48,539 nucleotides of DNA from an uncultured Prevotellaceae bacterium. GTDB taxonomy: Bacteria > Bacteroidota > Bacteroidia > Bacteroidales > Bacteroidaceae. Below the pieces are notes generated by a model that had not been told where the DNA came from, did no database searches, and saw only the letters and a list, made by a program, of their open reading frames with translations. Position 1 is the first letter of the stretch. Each line of letters begins with the position of its first letter. Of this stretch, positions 8,950 to 17,808 are shown in pieces. Position numbers and translations under genes: made by a program. The stretch lies in NCBI GenBank assembly GCA_937898415.1, contig CALDLA010000166.1, forward strand, positions 1-48,539, given 5' to 3'.

Positions 8950-10221
8950 TTATCTTATCTTCAGTGTAATAATGGTTAATGCCGCCAGGATGATGGTGAC
9001 AATCCAGAAACGGAACGTTATCTTCGACTCGTGGAACTGGCGTTGCGGCCAGCCACGCAGGATGTAGTGCGACGTGGGGTCGAGCTGGGAGTCCAGACGG
9101 CGGAAGTTGTCGTGGATGGGTGTTGCACGGAACACGCGCACCCGCTTGCCCTTGCGCTTCATCAGCTTGAACCACTGCGTCTGGATGATGACACTGAGGC
9201 TCTCAATGAAGAAGATACCGCACAGGATGGGCAGCAACAACTCCTTATGGATGATGACGGCACAGACGCCGATGATGCCGCCGATGGTCAGCGAGCCGGT
9301 ATCGCCCATGAACACCTGGGCGGGGAAGGCGTTATACCACAGGAAACCAATCATGGCTCCGATGAACGCCGACAGGAACACCACCAACTCCTCGGCATGC
9401 GGGATATACATTAAGTCAAAATAGGCCGCATAGACGATGTGGCCTGAGACGTATGCCAGTATTAATAACGCCACGCCGATGATGGCTGAGTTGCCGGCAC
9501 ACATGCCATCCATGCCGTCGTTCAAGTTGGCACCGTTAGAGACCGCAGTCACGACGAGAATCGTCAGGATGACAAAGAGCACCCAGCCTGCCGCCACTCT
9601 GTTCTTGCCCAAGAAGCCCATGATCTCAGAGTAGTTCAGGTTGTGGTTCTTGACAAAGGGAATGGTGGTCATCAGCGACTTCACGGCCTCCGTCTTGTGC
9701 TTTACCACCAGTTCCTGATTCTGCTGCTGTATGGTAACGTTCTCGCGCACCACGGCATCGGGGCTGAGCCACAGGGTCAGACCGACGATAAAGCCGATGG
9801 ACACCTGGCCCACAATCTTATACCTGCCCTTCAGACCTTCCTTGTTGCGGCGGAATATCTTGATGTAGTCGTCCATGAAACCGAGGAAGCCCAGCCACAC
9901 GGTGGTCATCAGCATCAAGATGATATAGATATTGCGGATACGGGCAAACAGCAGTACGGGTATGAGGATGGCGACAATGATGATGATACCGCCCATGGTG
10001 GGTACGCCCTTCTTCTCGACACCGAAGGGGTCGATGGAGGGATCGCGCTCCGTCTCGTAAATCTTCTTACGTCGCATGTACTTGATGAAATACTCACCAA
10101 ACCACGCCGACACGCCGAGCGCGAAAATCAGCGCCAGGAGCGAACGGAACGAGATGTACGACCACAGGTGGCTGCCTGGAATCCCGAAATCCTCTAAGGA
10201 CCTAAACAGATAGTATAGCAT
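8950..10221 (-). CDS. mraY: Phospho-MurNAc-pentapeptide translocase MraY
   Basis: Polytopic inner-membrane enzyme (423 aa) that transfers phospho-MurNAc-pentapeptide to undecaprenyl phosphate to make lipid I. Signature motifs: KKGVPTMGGIIII near residue 69, the aspartate pair in GFLGFMDDYIKI near 115, NGANLNDGMDGMCAG near 229, and GDTGSLTIGG near 307, plus an HFE-like distal histidine motif region. The protein is longer than the E. coli enzyme (360 aa) because of an insert around residues 155-205 between transmembrane segments, typical of the phylum. Confidence 0.95.
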   Translation of the reverse strand: MLYYLFRSLEDFGIPGSHLWSYISFRSLLALIFALGVSAWFGEYFIKYMRRKKIYETERDPSIDPFGVEKKGVPTMGGIIIIVAILIPVLLFARIRNIYIILMLMTTVWLGFLGFMDDYIKIFRRNKEGLKGRYKIVGQVSIGFIVGLTLWLSPDAVVRENVTIQQQNQELVVKHKTEAVKSLMTTIPFVKNHNLNYSEIMGFLGKNRVAAGWVLFVILTILVVTAVSNGANLNDGMDGMCAGNSAIIGVALLILAYVSGHIVYAAYFDLMYIPHAEELVVFLSAFIGAMIGFLWYNAFPAQVFMGDTGSLTIGGIIGVCAVIIHKELLLPILCGIFFIESLSVIIQTQWFKLMKRKGKRVRVFRATPIHDNFRRLDSQLDPTSHYILRGWPQRQFHESKITFRFWIVTIILAALTIITLKIR

Positions 10222-10248
10222 CTTCTATTTCGTTATATCGTTATCACG

Positions 10249-11700
10249 TTATGACGCGAAGCACTCGCGGACAACCTCGTGGTCGTCGAAGTGGTGCTTG
10301 ACACCCTGGATTTCCTGATAGTCCTCATGCCCCTTGCCGGCAATGAGGATGACGTCGCCCTTCTCAGCCATCATACAGGCCGTACGGATAGCCTCGCGAC
10401 GGTCGACGATGCTTAGCACCTTCTTCATCTGCTTCGCGTCGAGACCAGCCAGCATATCGTTGATGATAGCCTGCGGCTCCTCGAAACGGGGATTGTCGCT
10501 GGTGATGATGACGCGGTCGCTCTGCCGGACGGCCTCCTGGGCCATCAGCGGACGCTTGCCCTTGTCACGGTTACCACCGGCACCGCAGACGGTAATCACC
10601 TTCCCCTTGCCGTCGAGCACCTCATGGATGGCGTTCAGCACATTCTCCAGGGCATCGGGGGTGTGGGCGTAGTCGACGATGGCGGTATAGCCCTCTGGCG
10701 AGCGGATGGGGTCCAGCCGACCATTGACGCTCTTCAGCGTGCTCATGATGACCAGAATGTCCTCAGGCTGCTTGCCTAACATGATGGCGGCACCATAGAC
10801 GCAGAGCAGGTTCGACACATTGAACTTGCCGATGAACTGTACACCCACTTCACGGCCGTCAATCTCCAGATACATTCCCTCGAAGTGGCACTCGATGATA
10901 CGGGCACGGAAGTCAGCCATCTGGCGGATGCTGTAGGTCTTCACCTGAGCTTTCGTGTTCTGCACCATGAACAGGCCGTTCTTATCGTCGGCATTAGTGA
11001 TGGCGAAAGCATCTTTCGACAGCCCGTCGAAGAACAGCTTCTTGGCATCGCGGTAGTTCTCGAACGTCTTGTGGTAGTCCAGGTGGTCGCGGGTCAGGTT
11101 GGTGAACATGCCGCCCGCAAACTTCAGCCCGCCAATACGCTTCTGGGCGATGGCGTGACTGGAGCACTCCATGAACACATACTCGCAGCCGGCAGCCGCC
11201 ATGCGCTCCAACAACTCGTTCAGTTCAATAGCGTCAGGGGTGGTGTGGCTGGCAGGTACGGCTTCGTCCTCGATGTAGTTGCACACCGTCGAGAGCAGGC
11301 CGCACTTATGGCCAAAGCGGCGGAACATATTATATAATAAGGTGGCGATAGTAGTCTTGCCGTTGGTGCCTGTCACGCCGACCAGCTTCAGCCGTGAGGT
11401 GGGGTTGCCGTGGAACAGCGTTGCCACCGGTCCGACGGCATCCTCCGAAGACTCCACCTGGATATAAGTGATGCCCTCAACCGGCTTTTCAGGCAGGTCT
11501 TCACACAGCACGGCCTTGGCTCCCAGTTCGATGGCCTTCGGAATGAACTGGTGACCGTCCACCTGCGTTCCCTTCATGGCAACGAACAGATATCCCGGCT
11601 TTACCTGTCGCGAGTCAATCTTCACGCCGCTGATGTCAATGTCGGCATCACCGACAATGGCCAGCGGTTTTACGTTCTTCAGAATGTCACTTAGTCTCAT
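10249..11700 (-). CDS. murE: UDP-MurNAc-tripeptide synthetase MurE (meso-DAP adding)
   Basis: Mur ligase of 483 aa that adds the third stem-peptide residue. P-loop GVTGTNGKTTIATLLYNMF near residue 109, Mur ligase central motif NLTRDHLDYHKTFENY near 202, and the amino-acid specificity motif DNPRFE in the C-terminal domain. DNPR is the motif of meso-diaminopimelate-adding enzymes, which fits a Gram-negative Bacteroidota wall. Four nucleotides after ftsI and 27 nt before mraY. Confidence 0.96.
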   Translation of the reverse strand: MRLSDILKNVKPLAIVGDADIDISGVKIDSRQVKPGYLFVAMKGTQVDGHQFIPKAIELGAKAVLCEDLPEKPVEGITYIQVESSEDAVGPVATLFHGNPTSRLKLVGVTGTNGKTTIATLLYNMFRRFGHKCGLLSTVCNYIEDEAVPASHTTPDAIELNELLERMAAAGCEYVFMECSSHAIAQKRIGGLKFAGGMFTNLTRDHLDYHKTFENYRDAKKLFFDGLSKDAFAITNADDKNGLFMVQNTKAQVKTYSIRQMADFRARIIECHFEGMYLEIDGREVGVQFIGKFNVSNLLCVYGAAIMLGKQPEDILVIMSTLKSVNGRLDPIRSPEGYTAIVDYAHTPDALENVLNAIHEVLDGKGKVITVCGAGGNRDKGKRPLMAQEAVRQSDRVIITSDNPRFEEPQAIINDMLAGLDAKQMKKVLSIVDRREAIRTACMMAEKGDVILIAGKGHEDYQEIQGVKHHFDDHEVVRECFAS

Positions 11701-11703
11701 ATC

Positions 11704-13821
11704 TCATATTTCAAGTTTCAGTTCACAGACGGCTCCTGGAGTCACGGCTTTTCCGGCAGCGATGCTCTGCGCCTTCACCTTTCCGCGTCCTAAGAGTGAA
11801 ACTCTCAGCCCCCGGCTTTCCAATTCATAGACGGCATCGCGGGCACCCATTCCTGTCAGGTCGGGCATGACGCCACGACCGGCCTTTGCTGTCTTGGTTG
11901 TTTCTCCCTTGACGCCTAAGCGGTTCAGCACGTAGGTGGCCGCCTTCTCGTCGCCGCCCTTGACCTGGGGCACGAAGTTCGATGTGGAGTCGCGCACGTC
12001 GTCAACCAAGCGTTTCACATTATGTGCCATCACACCCTCGGCAATGTTGCGGAACACGACACCGCTCATGCCGCCACCCGATGCCGGGAGTCCTGTCTTG
12101 CGCAGACAGACGATGCACGAATAGCGAGGGTCGTCGGCAGGGAAGAAGCCTGCGAACGACAGCCAGTAGCGCGTCGTTCCCGAATGGTAGCCGCCATGCT
12201 CGTCGGCCACCTGAGCCGTTCCGGTCTTGCCGGCCACCTTGAATGCGCGTGACAACGGAGCGGCCTTACGTCCCAGTCCCTGACTGACCACGTGCTCCAG
12301 GATGGTCTGCATCATCTCGATGGTCTCAGGCTTGGCGATACGCTCTTTCAGCACTACGGGCGGGAACTCCCTGATGGTCTCGCCATCCTTCACCAGCTTC
12401 GTGACGAATCGCGGCTGCATCATCTTGCCGTCGTTGGCAATGGCATTATAGAAGGCCAGCGTGTTGATGGGCGCTATCTGCGTCTCATAGCCGATGGACA
12501 TCCAGGCCAGCGTCGTCTTACTCCAGTACTTCGACTTGTCGGTAGTCTTCGTGTCGGGCATGCGGATAATCGGCGGACGGTAGCCGACGAGCGGCAATTT
12601 CAGGTCTTCGTGGATACCGACGCGGTAAAGTCCCTGCACATATTTCTCGGGATGGCCCCCATAGAACTGGTCAATGACGTGGCTGGTGCCGATGTTGGAG
12701 CTCACTTCCAGCGTACGGGCTACGTTGATGTCCTGATAGCCCCCTCGGCGCCAGTTGTGGTCTTTCATCCAGCGTCCGTGCATCTCTTTCACGCCGTTGC
12801 CGGTATGGATGATGTAGTTTGTGTCGCGAGGAATGACGCCGTCGTCAAGGGCGACCAGCAACGAGGCCACCTTGAAGACGGAACCCGGTTCACAGCGGTA
12901 GCTGATGGCTGAGTTGATGGCCTCAGCATACTGCCCATCGCCGACGCGGGCCATGTTGACAATGGCTTTCACGTCGCCCGTCTGCACTTCCATCAGGATG
13001 GCAACACCCATATCGGCGTTCACCTCGGGCAGTTTCATCTCCTCCAGCAGGGCACGTTCGGCCAGGTCCTGCATGCTGACGTCGATGGTGGTCACAATGT
13101 CACCACCGTCTATGGGCGGCGTCTCGGTGATGTTCATAATCTTGTTCAGCACCTTCTGCTGGTGGACCAGTCCGTTCTGTCCACGAAGGATGGAGTCGAA
13201 CGACAGCTCCAGTCCGCAGCGGGCTGAGTCAATCTCACCATACATGACGCCTACCGTACGCTGTGCCAGTGAACCAAAAGGACGGTTACGGGCATTGAAC
13301 TCTTCCCAGTGGAAACCGCTCTTGTACTTGCTCATGCGGAAGACGGGCAGTTTGCGCACCTCCGTGAAGGTGTTATAGTTGATGCGGCGCTTCCAGATGG
13401 GCCAGTGACGAGAACCCACAGCCCCGCTCTTGGTCATCTTCAGCCGTCCTTCTTCCAGATGCCGTTGGAACTCTTCCTTCGACATTTCTGGAAATATCTC
13501 GTGCAGTCCCTGACAGATGCTGTCAAGTTTCAATGTCCACAGCGAGTCGCGCTCAGCCCCTCCCGTCTGGAAGTCCATGAAGATTTTGTACTCGGGAATA
13601 GAGCTGGCCATCAACTGACCGTCGCAACTCAGGATGTTGCCACGGTTGGGCTTCACGGGTATGGAGTCGTGCTTCAGTTGCTCCTGTACCTTGGCCCAGT
13701 AGTCCTTTTTGGCTGTCATGATGTAAAGGGCCTTGCCCGTGATGGCAAAACCTACTAACGTCAACACTACCGCAATGGCGAAATAGCGCGGCATCACCTT
13801 GTTGCTGTTGAACCTGCTCAT
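11704..13821 (-). CDS. ftsI: Septal peptidoglycan transpeptidase FtsI/PBP3 with PASTA domain
   Basis: Class B penicillin-binding protein of 705 aa. A single N-terminal transmembrane anchor (about residues 13-36) is followed by the pedestal domain with the motif RGNILSCDGQLMA near 60. The transpeptidase domain has the catalytic SVFK tetrad at 314-317, an SSN motif (LEVSSNIGT) and KTGTAQVAD. The C-terminus carries one PASTA module (PDLTGMGARDAVYELESRG). It cross-links septal peptidoglycan in partnership with FtsW. Four-base overlap with the upstream ftsL indicates coupled translation. Confidence 0.95.
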   Translation of the reverse strand: MSRFNSNKVMPRYFAIAVVLTLVGFAITGKALYIMTAKKDYWAKVQEQLKHDSIPVKPNRGNILSCDGQLMASSIPEYKIFMDFQTGGAERDSLWTLKLDSICQGLHEIFPEMSKEEFQRHLEEGRLKMTKSGAVGSRHWPIWKRRINYNTFTEVRKLPVFRMSKYKSGFHWEEFNARNRPFGSLAQRTVGVMYGEIDSARCGLELSFDSILRGQNGLVHQQKVLNKIMNITETPPIDGGDIVTTIDVSMQDLAERALLEEMKLPEVNADMGVAILMEVQTGDVKAIVNMARVGDGQYAEAINSAISYRCEPGSVFKVASLLVALDDGVIPRDTNYIIHTGNGVKEMHGRWMKDHNWRRGGYQDINVARTLEVSSNIGTSHVIDQFYGGHPEKYVQGLYRVGIHEDLKLPLVGYRPPIIRMPDTKTTDKSKYWSKTTLAWMSIGYETQIAPINTLAFYNAIANDGKMMQPRFVTKLVKDGETIREFPPVVLKERIAKPETIEMMQTILEHVVSQGLGRKAAPLSRAFKVAGKTGTAQVADEHGGYHSGTTRYWLSFAGFFPADDPRYSCIVCLRKTGLPASGGGMSGVVFRNIAEGVMAHNVKRLVDDVRDSTSNFVPQVKGGDEKAATYVLNRLGVKGETTKTAKAGRGVMPDLTGMGARDAVYELESRGLRVSLLGRGKVKAQSIAAGKAVTPGAVCELKLEI

Positions 13822-14276
13822 TCTTCTCCGCTTAGAAATCCTTTTTCGGGTACCTTTATTATATATGGTGGCTGGTCGCTGACGTGCAGCAACGAGTCGT
13901 TGTTCTGTCTGAGGACTTTCAGCACCTGACTCTCACGGCAACGCTCGGTCAGCGTGCTCGAGCTTGACAGGGCCTTGTACTTGGCGTCCTTCAGCTCGTT
14001 CTCCATCTTGTCTATCTGGATCAAGTCCTGCTGGCACTGGTAGCGGATGGCCACGTAGACCACCGTGAAGACGACCACTAATACCAGTGGCCAGATGTTA
14101 CGACGGACCAGGTCGGCCGAAAGGAAGTCGCCGCCCAGAATCTTGCGTAGCGTCAGCGTACCTACGGGCACGCTGTCTTCCTCACGCACGTTCTGCTTGA
14201 TTTCCTTCAGCTTCTCCAGGGTGTTGTGCTCTCTGGACCTCTGCTCTTCCTGTATGTCCTGTTCCTTTTCCGTCAT
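13818..14276 (-). CDS. ftsL: FtsL-like divisome protein
   Basis: Bitopic protein of 152 aa with a long, charged cytoplasmic N-terminus (about 65 residues), one transmembrane helix (about 70-92, WPLVLVVVFTVVYVAIRY) and a periplasmic segment with coiled-coil character (DLIQIDKMENELKDAKYKAL). The sequence itself is not strongly diagnostic. The position between rsmH and ftsI, the topology and the size mark it as FtsL, the partner of FtsB and FtsQ that activates FtsWI. The cytoplasmic tail is longer than in E. coli FtsL. Confidence 0.8.
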   Translation of the reverse strand: MTEKEQDIQEEQRSREHNTLEKLKEIKQNVREEDSVPVGTLTLRKILGGDFLSADLVRRNIWPLVLVVVFTVVYVAIRYQCQQDLIQIDKMENELKDAKYKALSSSSTLTERCRESQVLKVLRQNNDSLLHVSDQPPYIIKVPEKGFLSGEE

Positions 14277-14277
14277 A

Positions 14278-15192
14278 TCACACTCTTTCTGCTATTCTTA
14301 GCTTGGCGCTCCGACTGCGCGGGTTGCGCTGCTGCTCTTCGTCCGTAGGGACTATCACCTTGTTGTTTACCAGCCGGAACGGCGTCTCTGCCCGGCCAAA
14401 GAAGTCCTGCTTCACCCGTCCCTCGGCATTGCCGGCCTTCAACATGTTCTTGACCATGCGGTCCTCCAGCGAGTGGTAGGTGATGACCGATAGGCGGCCT
14501 CCTGCCCTCAGCACCTCCGTGGCTCCGAAGAGCATCTCCTTCAGTGCTTCCATCTCGTGGTTCACCTCGATGCGTAGTGCCTGAAACAGCCGGGCCATGT
14601 CTTTCTTCCACTGGCCGTTGTCGGTATCTACGCCCAACAGCTCCAGTAGGTCGCCCGTCGTCGCAATGCGCTGTTGCGACCGTGCCTTCACCACCATCGA
14701 GGCAATCCTGCGGGCCTGTTTCAGTTCTCCGTAGAGGTAGAAGATGTCGGCCAGCTGCTCTTCGGTGTAGTCGTTCACGACGTCGGCAGCCGTCAGCCCC
14801 GCGCGCTTGTTCATGCGCATGTCCAGCGGTGCGTCAAAACGGAACGAGAACCCCCGCTCAGCATCGTCGAAGTGATGACTCGACACGCCAAGGTCGGCCA
14901 GCAGACCGTCAATCTTGTCAACGCTATGGTAGCGCATCCACTGCTTGATGTATCTAAAGTTGCTCCTGATGAAGGTAAATCTATCATCGGCAACGATATT
15001 TTTCTCGGCATCGGCATCCTGGTCGAAGCTGTACAGACGCCCCTTGGGCCCCAGGCGTCGCAGGATTTCGCGGCTGTGTCCGCCGCCTCCGAAGGTCACG
15101 TCCACATAAATGCCGTCAGGTTGGATAGCCAACCCGTCAATGCTCTCTGTCAGAAGCACTGGTACGTGGTATGTCTCTGCCGTGACAATCAT
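14278..15192 (-). CDS. rsmH: 16S rRNA m4C1402 methyltransferase RsmH (MraW)
   Basis: SAM-dependent methyltransferase (304 aa) that N4-methylates C1402 of 16S rRNA. Motifs: HVPVLLTESIDGL at the N-terminus, SAM-binding DVTFGGGGHSREIL near residue 31, LADLGVSSHHFDDAERGFSF near 100, and C-terminal LSVITYHSLEDRMVKNM and NPRSRSAKLRIAER. Normal length. Two nucleotides separate it from mraZ, its usual partner. Confidence 0.96.
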   Translation of the reverse strand: MIVTAETYHVPVLLTESIDGLAIQPDGIYVDVTFGGGGHSREILRRLGPKGRLYSFDQDADAEKNIVADDRFTFIRSNFRYIKQWMRYHSVDKIDGLLADLGVSSHHFDDAERGFSFRFDAPLDMRMNKRAGLTAADVVNDYTEEQLADIFYLYGELKQARRIASMVVKARSQQRIATTGDLLELLGVDTDNGQWKKDMARLFQALRIEVNHEMEALKEMLFGATEVLRAGGRLSVITYHSLEDRMVKNMLKAGNAEGRVKQDFFGRAETPFRLVNNKVIVPTDEEQQRNPRSRSAKLRIAERV

Positions 15193-15194
15193 TC

Positions 15195-15662
15195 TTAATA
15201 TATCGCTTCAGGAATTGACTCCTGACCCATAATCTCTTCGAGTGCTTTTCCGAATTCTTCGCTGTCCATCGTTGCTTTGTTGATGCTCTCGCACGCCCAT
15301 ATTTCTATAGTATCGTCCATGCCGATGAACTTGATGTCCTGCTTGATGCCCGCCATCTCTAAATAGCGCTTGGGTATCAGGAAACGGCCGTTACCGTCGA
15401 GCGTCACCATTTCCACGCCTTGAACATAATTGCGCATAATCTGCTGGTGACGTGCGTTAAAGCGGTTCAATCGCTTCCTGAGGGTGTCCTGCTGTTCGTT
15501 CCATACGCTTTCAGGATACAGCACCAGACAATCCTGGAAAAAGTCCTTCCGCAACATCAGCGTTTCACTGCCCGATGCCTGTAGCACCTTGCGGAAAACG
15601 GCTGGCAGAAAGGCTCTTCCCTTCGAATCAGTCTTGGCTTCTATGTTACCTAAAAATCGCAT
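15195..15662 (-). CDS. mraZ: Transcriptional regulator MraZ
   Basis: First gene of the dcw cluster (155 aa). Two AbrB-like SpoVT/MraZ domains are visible: the first with FLGNIEAKTDSKGRAFLPAVFRK, the second with VTLDGNGRFLIPKRYLEMAGI near residue 92. MraZ is a DNA-binding regulator that binds TGGGN-type direct repeats in front of its own operon. Three matching repeats are present just upstream (see 15691-15732), so autoregulation of the whole cluster is likely. Confidence 0.95.
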   Translation of the reverse strand: MRFLGNIEAKTDSKGRAFLPAVFRKVLQASGSETLMLRKDFFQDCLVLYPESVWNEQQDTLRKRLNRFNARHQQIMRNYVQGVEMVTLDGNGRFLIPKRYLEMAGIKQDIKFIGMDDTIEIWACESINKATMDSEEFGKALEEIMGQESIPEAIY

Positions 15663-15690
15663 GTGAACATCTTATTAAAGAATTCAGCGA

Positions 15691-15732
15691 CAAAGATACA
15701 CATTTTTCCCCACAATCCACCACTCTGCTCCA
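15691..15732 (-). promoter_or_regulatory. dcw promoter with triple MraZ box
   Basis: On the minus strand TATCTTTG (15691-15698) is a Bacteroidota -7 element about 30 nt upstream of mraZ. Directly upstream, TGGGG (15708-15712), TGGTG (15718-15722) and TGGAG (15728-15732) form three direct repeats with 5-nt spacers, an exact 10-bp period. This is the known layout of MraZ operators (TGGGN-N5 repeats). The repeats occupy the place of the -33 box, consistent with repression by MraZ. Confidence 0.75.
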
Positions 15733-15854
15733 CTTTTTTCTGAATTTAACACTTTTTATTGATTTGCGTCTCTTTTCGAGGTGCCTGAACCATAAAAAAA
15801 GGGGGGGTATTGCACTTTTTTTTCAAAAGTGTGTCATTTTTCAAAGAAATGTGC

Positions 15855-15863
15855 TACTTTTGC
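15855..15863 (+). promoter_or_regulatory. -7 element for glsA-glsB
   Basis: TACTTTTGC matches the Bacteroidota -7 consensus TAnnTTTGC, 28 nt before the glsA start codon. No good TTTG -33 box at 19-21 nt spacing was found. The 190-nt divergent region between mraZ and glsA contains this element and the MraZ-controlled promoter. Confidence 0.5.
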
Positions 15864-15890
15864 ATCGTGAATGGCACCAATTACTAAAAA

Positions 15891-16715
15891 ATGGTTACAG
15901 TAAGCGAGAAAACAATTGATATTGACAACATCCTGAAAAGCAAGATGGGGGCGAAGGCGAAGTTCGTTCCGAAGCCTTTGGTTTCGTGGCTCAAGCATAT
16001 CATCCATCAAGACCGCGTGAATGCCTATCTTTGGGAAAGCCGTCACCTCGTCGGTACGGAATGGCTTGAGGAGTGCGTACGCTATCTCGACGCCACGCTC
16101 GACATCGTGGGCGAGGAGAACCTGCCCGACAAGAACGACGGACGACTCTACACCTTTGTATCCAACCATCCGCTGGGAGGGGAAGACGGTGTGGCACTGG
16201 GGGCTATCATTGGCCGCCACTACGACGGACGTTTCCACTATCTGGTCAACGACCTGCTGATGAACCTGCCAGGACTGGCTCCCGTCTGTATTCCTATTAA
16301 TAAGACGGGCAAGCAGGGGCGCGACTTCCCCAGGATGGTGGAGGCCGGATTCCAGAGCGACAACCACATGCTGATGTTCCCTGCCGGACTGTGCTCGCGC
16401 CGCAAGAACGGTGTCATACGCGACATTCCCTGGACGAAGACCTTCATCTCGAAGAGCGTACAATACCAGCGCGACGTGGTGCCCATCCACTTCGGCGGTC
16501 AGAATAGCAACTTCTTCTATCGCCTGGCCAACTTCTCCGATCGGTTTCTGCCGTTCAACTTGGCCATGCTGTTTTTAGTCGATGAAATGTACAAAAACGT
16601 GCATAAAACTTTCCGTGTCGCCATCGGGAAGCCCATTCCCTGGCAGACTTTCGACAAGAGCCGGAAACCCGTAGAATGGGCACAATGGGTACAAGACAAA
16701 GTTTACGAACTATAA
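15891..16715 (+). CDS. glsA: PlsC-like O-acyltransferase, probable glycine-lipid synthase GlsA
   Basis: Membrane-associated acyltransferase of 274 aa. It has a PlsC/LPLAT catalytic block: SNHPLGGEDGVALG near residue 89 (NHx4D variant), and FPAGLCSRR near 165 corresponding to the FPEG-type block. In Bacteroides the O-acyltransferase GlsA works with the N-acyltransferase GlsB to make N-acyloxyacyl glycine lipids. The adjacent GNAT gene (5-nt gap) is the expected partner, which supports this function over a general lysophosphatidate acyltransferase. Substrate assignment is by family and context, not by visible residues. Confidence 0.75.
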   Translation: MVTVSEKTIDIDNILKSKMGAKAKFVPKPLVSWLKHIIHQDRVNAYLWESRHLVGTEWLEECVRYLDATLDIVGEENLPDKNDGRLYTFVSNHPLGGEDGVALGAIIGRHYDGRFHYLVNDLLMNLPGLAPVCIPINKTGKQGRDFPRMVEAGFQSDNHMLMFPAGLCSRRKNGVIRDIPWTKTFISKSVQYQRDVVPIHFGGQNSNFFYRLANFSDRFLPFNLAMLFLVDEMYKNVHKTFRVAIGKPIPWQTFDKSRKPVEWAQWVQDKVYEL

Positions 16716-16720
16716 ATCTT

Positions 16721-17713
16721 ATGGAACAACCAATCATCGCCCCCATCCCAAAGGATGTACTTCGTAGCGAGCTGACCCCCGAACGCCAGCTCAGGATGAC
16801 TAACAAGAGTAACAATGAAATCTACGTCATCACCGCCCATAACGCGCCAAACGTCATGCGCGAGATAGGACGTCTGCGCGAAATAGCCTTCCGTGAGGCG
16901 GGGGGAGGCACGGGCAAGGATTGCGACCTCGACGAGTTCGACACCTGCGACAACTGCTACAAGCAGCTCATCGTCTGGAATCCTGAGGAGGAAGAGATTA
17001 TAGGCGGCTACCGCTATATTGCCGGTTCCGACTGGGAACTCGACGCCCAAGGGCAGCCCATCTTGGCCACCAGCCACATGTTTCATTTCTCTGAGAAGTT
17101 CATGAAGGATTACATGCCTTATACCATCGAACTGGGGCGCTCGTTTGTCTCGCTGCCCTATCAGAGCTCACGCATGGGAGCCAAGAGTCTCTTTGCACTC
17201 GACAACCTGTGGGACGGACTGGGCGCGCTGACCGTCCTCAAGCCTAACGTAAAGTTCTTCTTCGGCAAGATGACTATGTATCCCTCATATATCCGCAAGG
17301 GACGCGACATGATACTTTACTTCCTGAAGAAGTACTTCGACGACAAGGAACGGCTGATTATACCGATGAAACCGTTGAAAATCGAAGCCGACGAGCAGGA
17401 ACTGCAGCAGCTCTTCAGCGGCAAGAACTTCAACGAGGACTATCGCATCCTGAACCGCGAGGTACGTGCCTTAGGCTATAATATCCCCCCCTTGGTCAAT
17501 GCCTACATGAGCCTCTCGCCGACGATGAAACTCTTCGGCACGGCCATCAACTACGGTTTTGGCGACGTCGAAGAGACGGGCATCCTCATTGCCATCGACG
17601 AGATTTGGGACCAGAAGCGCGTGCGCCACATCGACTCCTTCATCAAGCAGCATCCCGAGGCACTGAAGATTACCAGTGGCGCCAATAACATCATCTACAA
17701 AGAGAAGCATTAG
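16721..17713 (+). CDS. glsB: GNAT N-acyltransferase, probable glycine-lipid synthase GlsB
   Basis: Protein of 330 aa from the hemolysin/OlsB-like GNAT family, which transfers a 3-hydroxyacyl group to an amino acid. The acyltransferase core contains IGRLREIAFREAGGGTGKDCDLDEFD near residues 47-72 (kept here only as family context), then IIGGYRYIAG, and TIELGRSFVSLPYQ near 140. Start chosen at 16721 (MEQPII), 5 nt after the glsA stop; the longer frame runs into glsA. In Bacteroides thetaiotaomicron the homologous pair makes glycine lipids that matter for stress and host colonisation. Confidence 0.75.
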   Translation: MEQPIIAPIPKDVLRSELTPERQLRMTNKSNNEIYVITAHNAPNVMREIGRLREIAFREAGGGTGKDCDLDEFDTCDNCYKQLIVWNPEEEEIIGGYRYIAGSDWELDAQGQPILATSHMFHFSEKFMKDYMPYTIELGRSFVSLPYQSSRMGAKSLFALDNLWDGLGALTVLKPNVKFFFGKMTMYPSYIRKGRDMILYFLKKYFDDKERLIIPMKPLKIEADEQELQQLFSGKNFNEDYRILNREVRALGYNIPPLVNAYMSLSPTMKLFGTAINYGFGDVEETGILIAIDEIWDQKRVRHIDSFIKQHPEALKITSGANNIIYKEKH

Positions 17714-17808
17714 CGGTCATAATTTGCCCCCGCAACCCGCCGTGTACTGACTTATACTGATATAGGTGGTTCTTCTGCTATTTACTAAAGAATTATACGA
17801 GATAAAAT

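Noticed and set aside
194..15198. Long plus-strand frames across the dcw cluster
   Set aside because: They are antisense shadows of clearly recognised division and peptidoglycan genes and show no domains.
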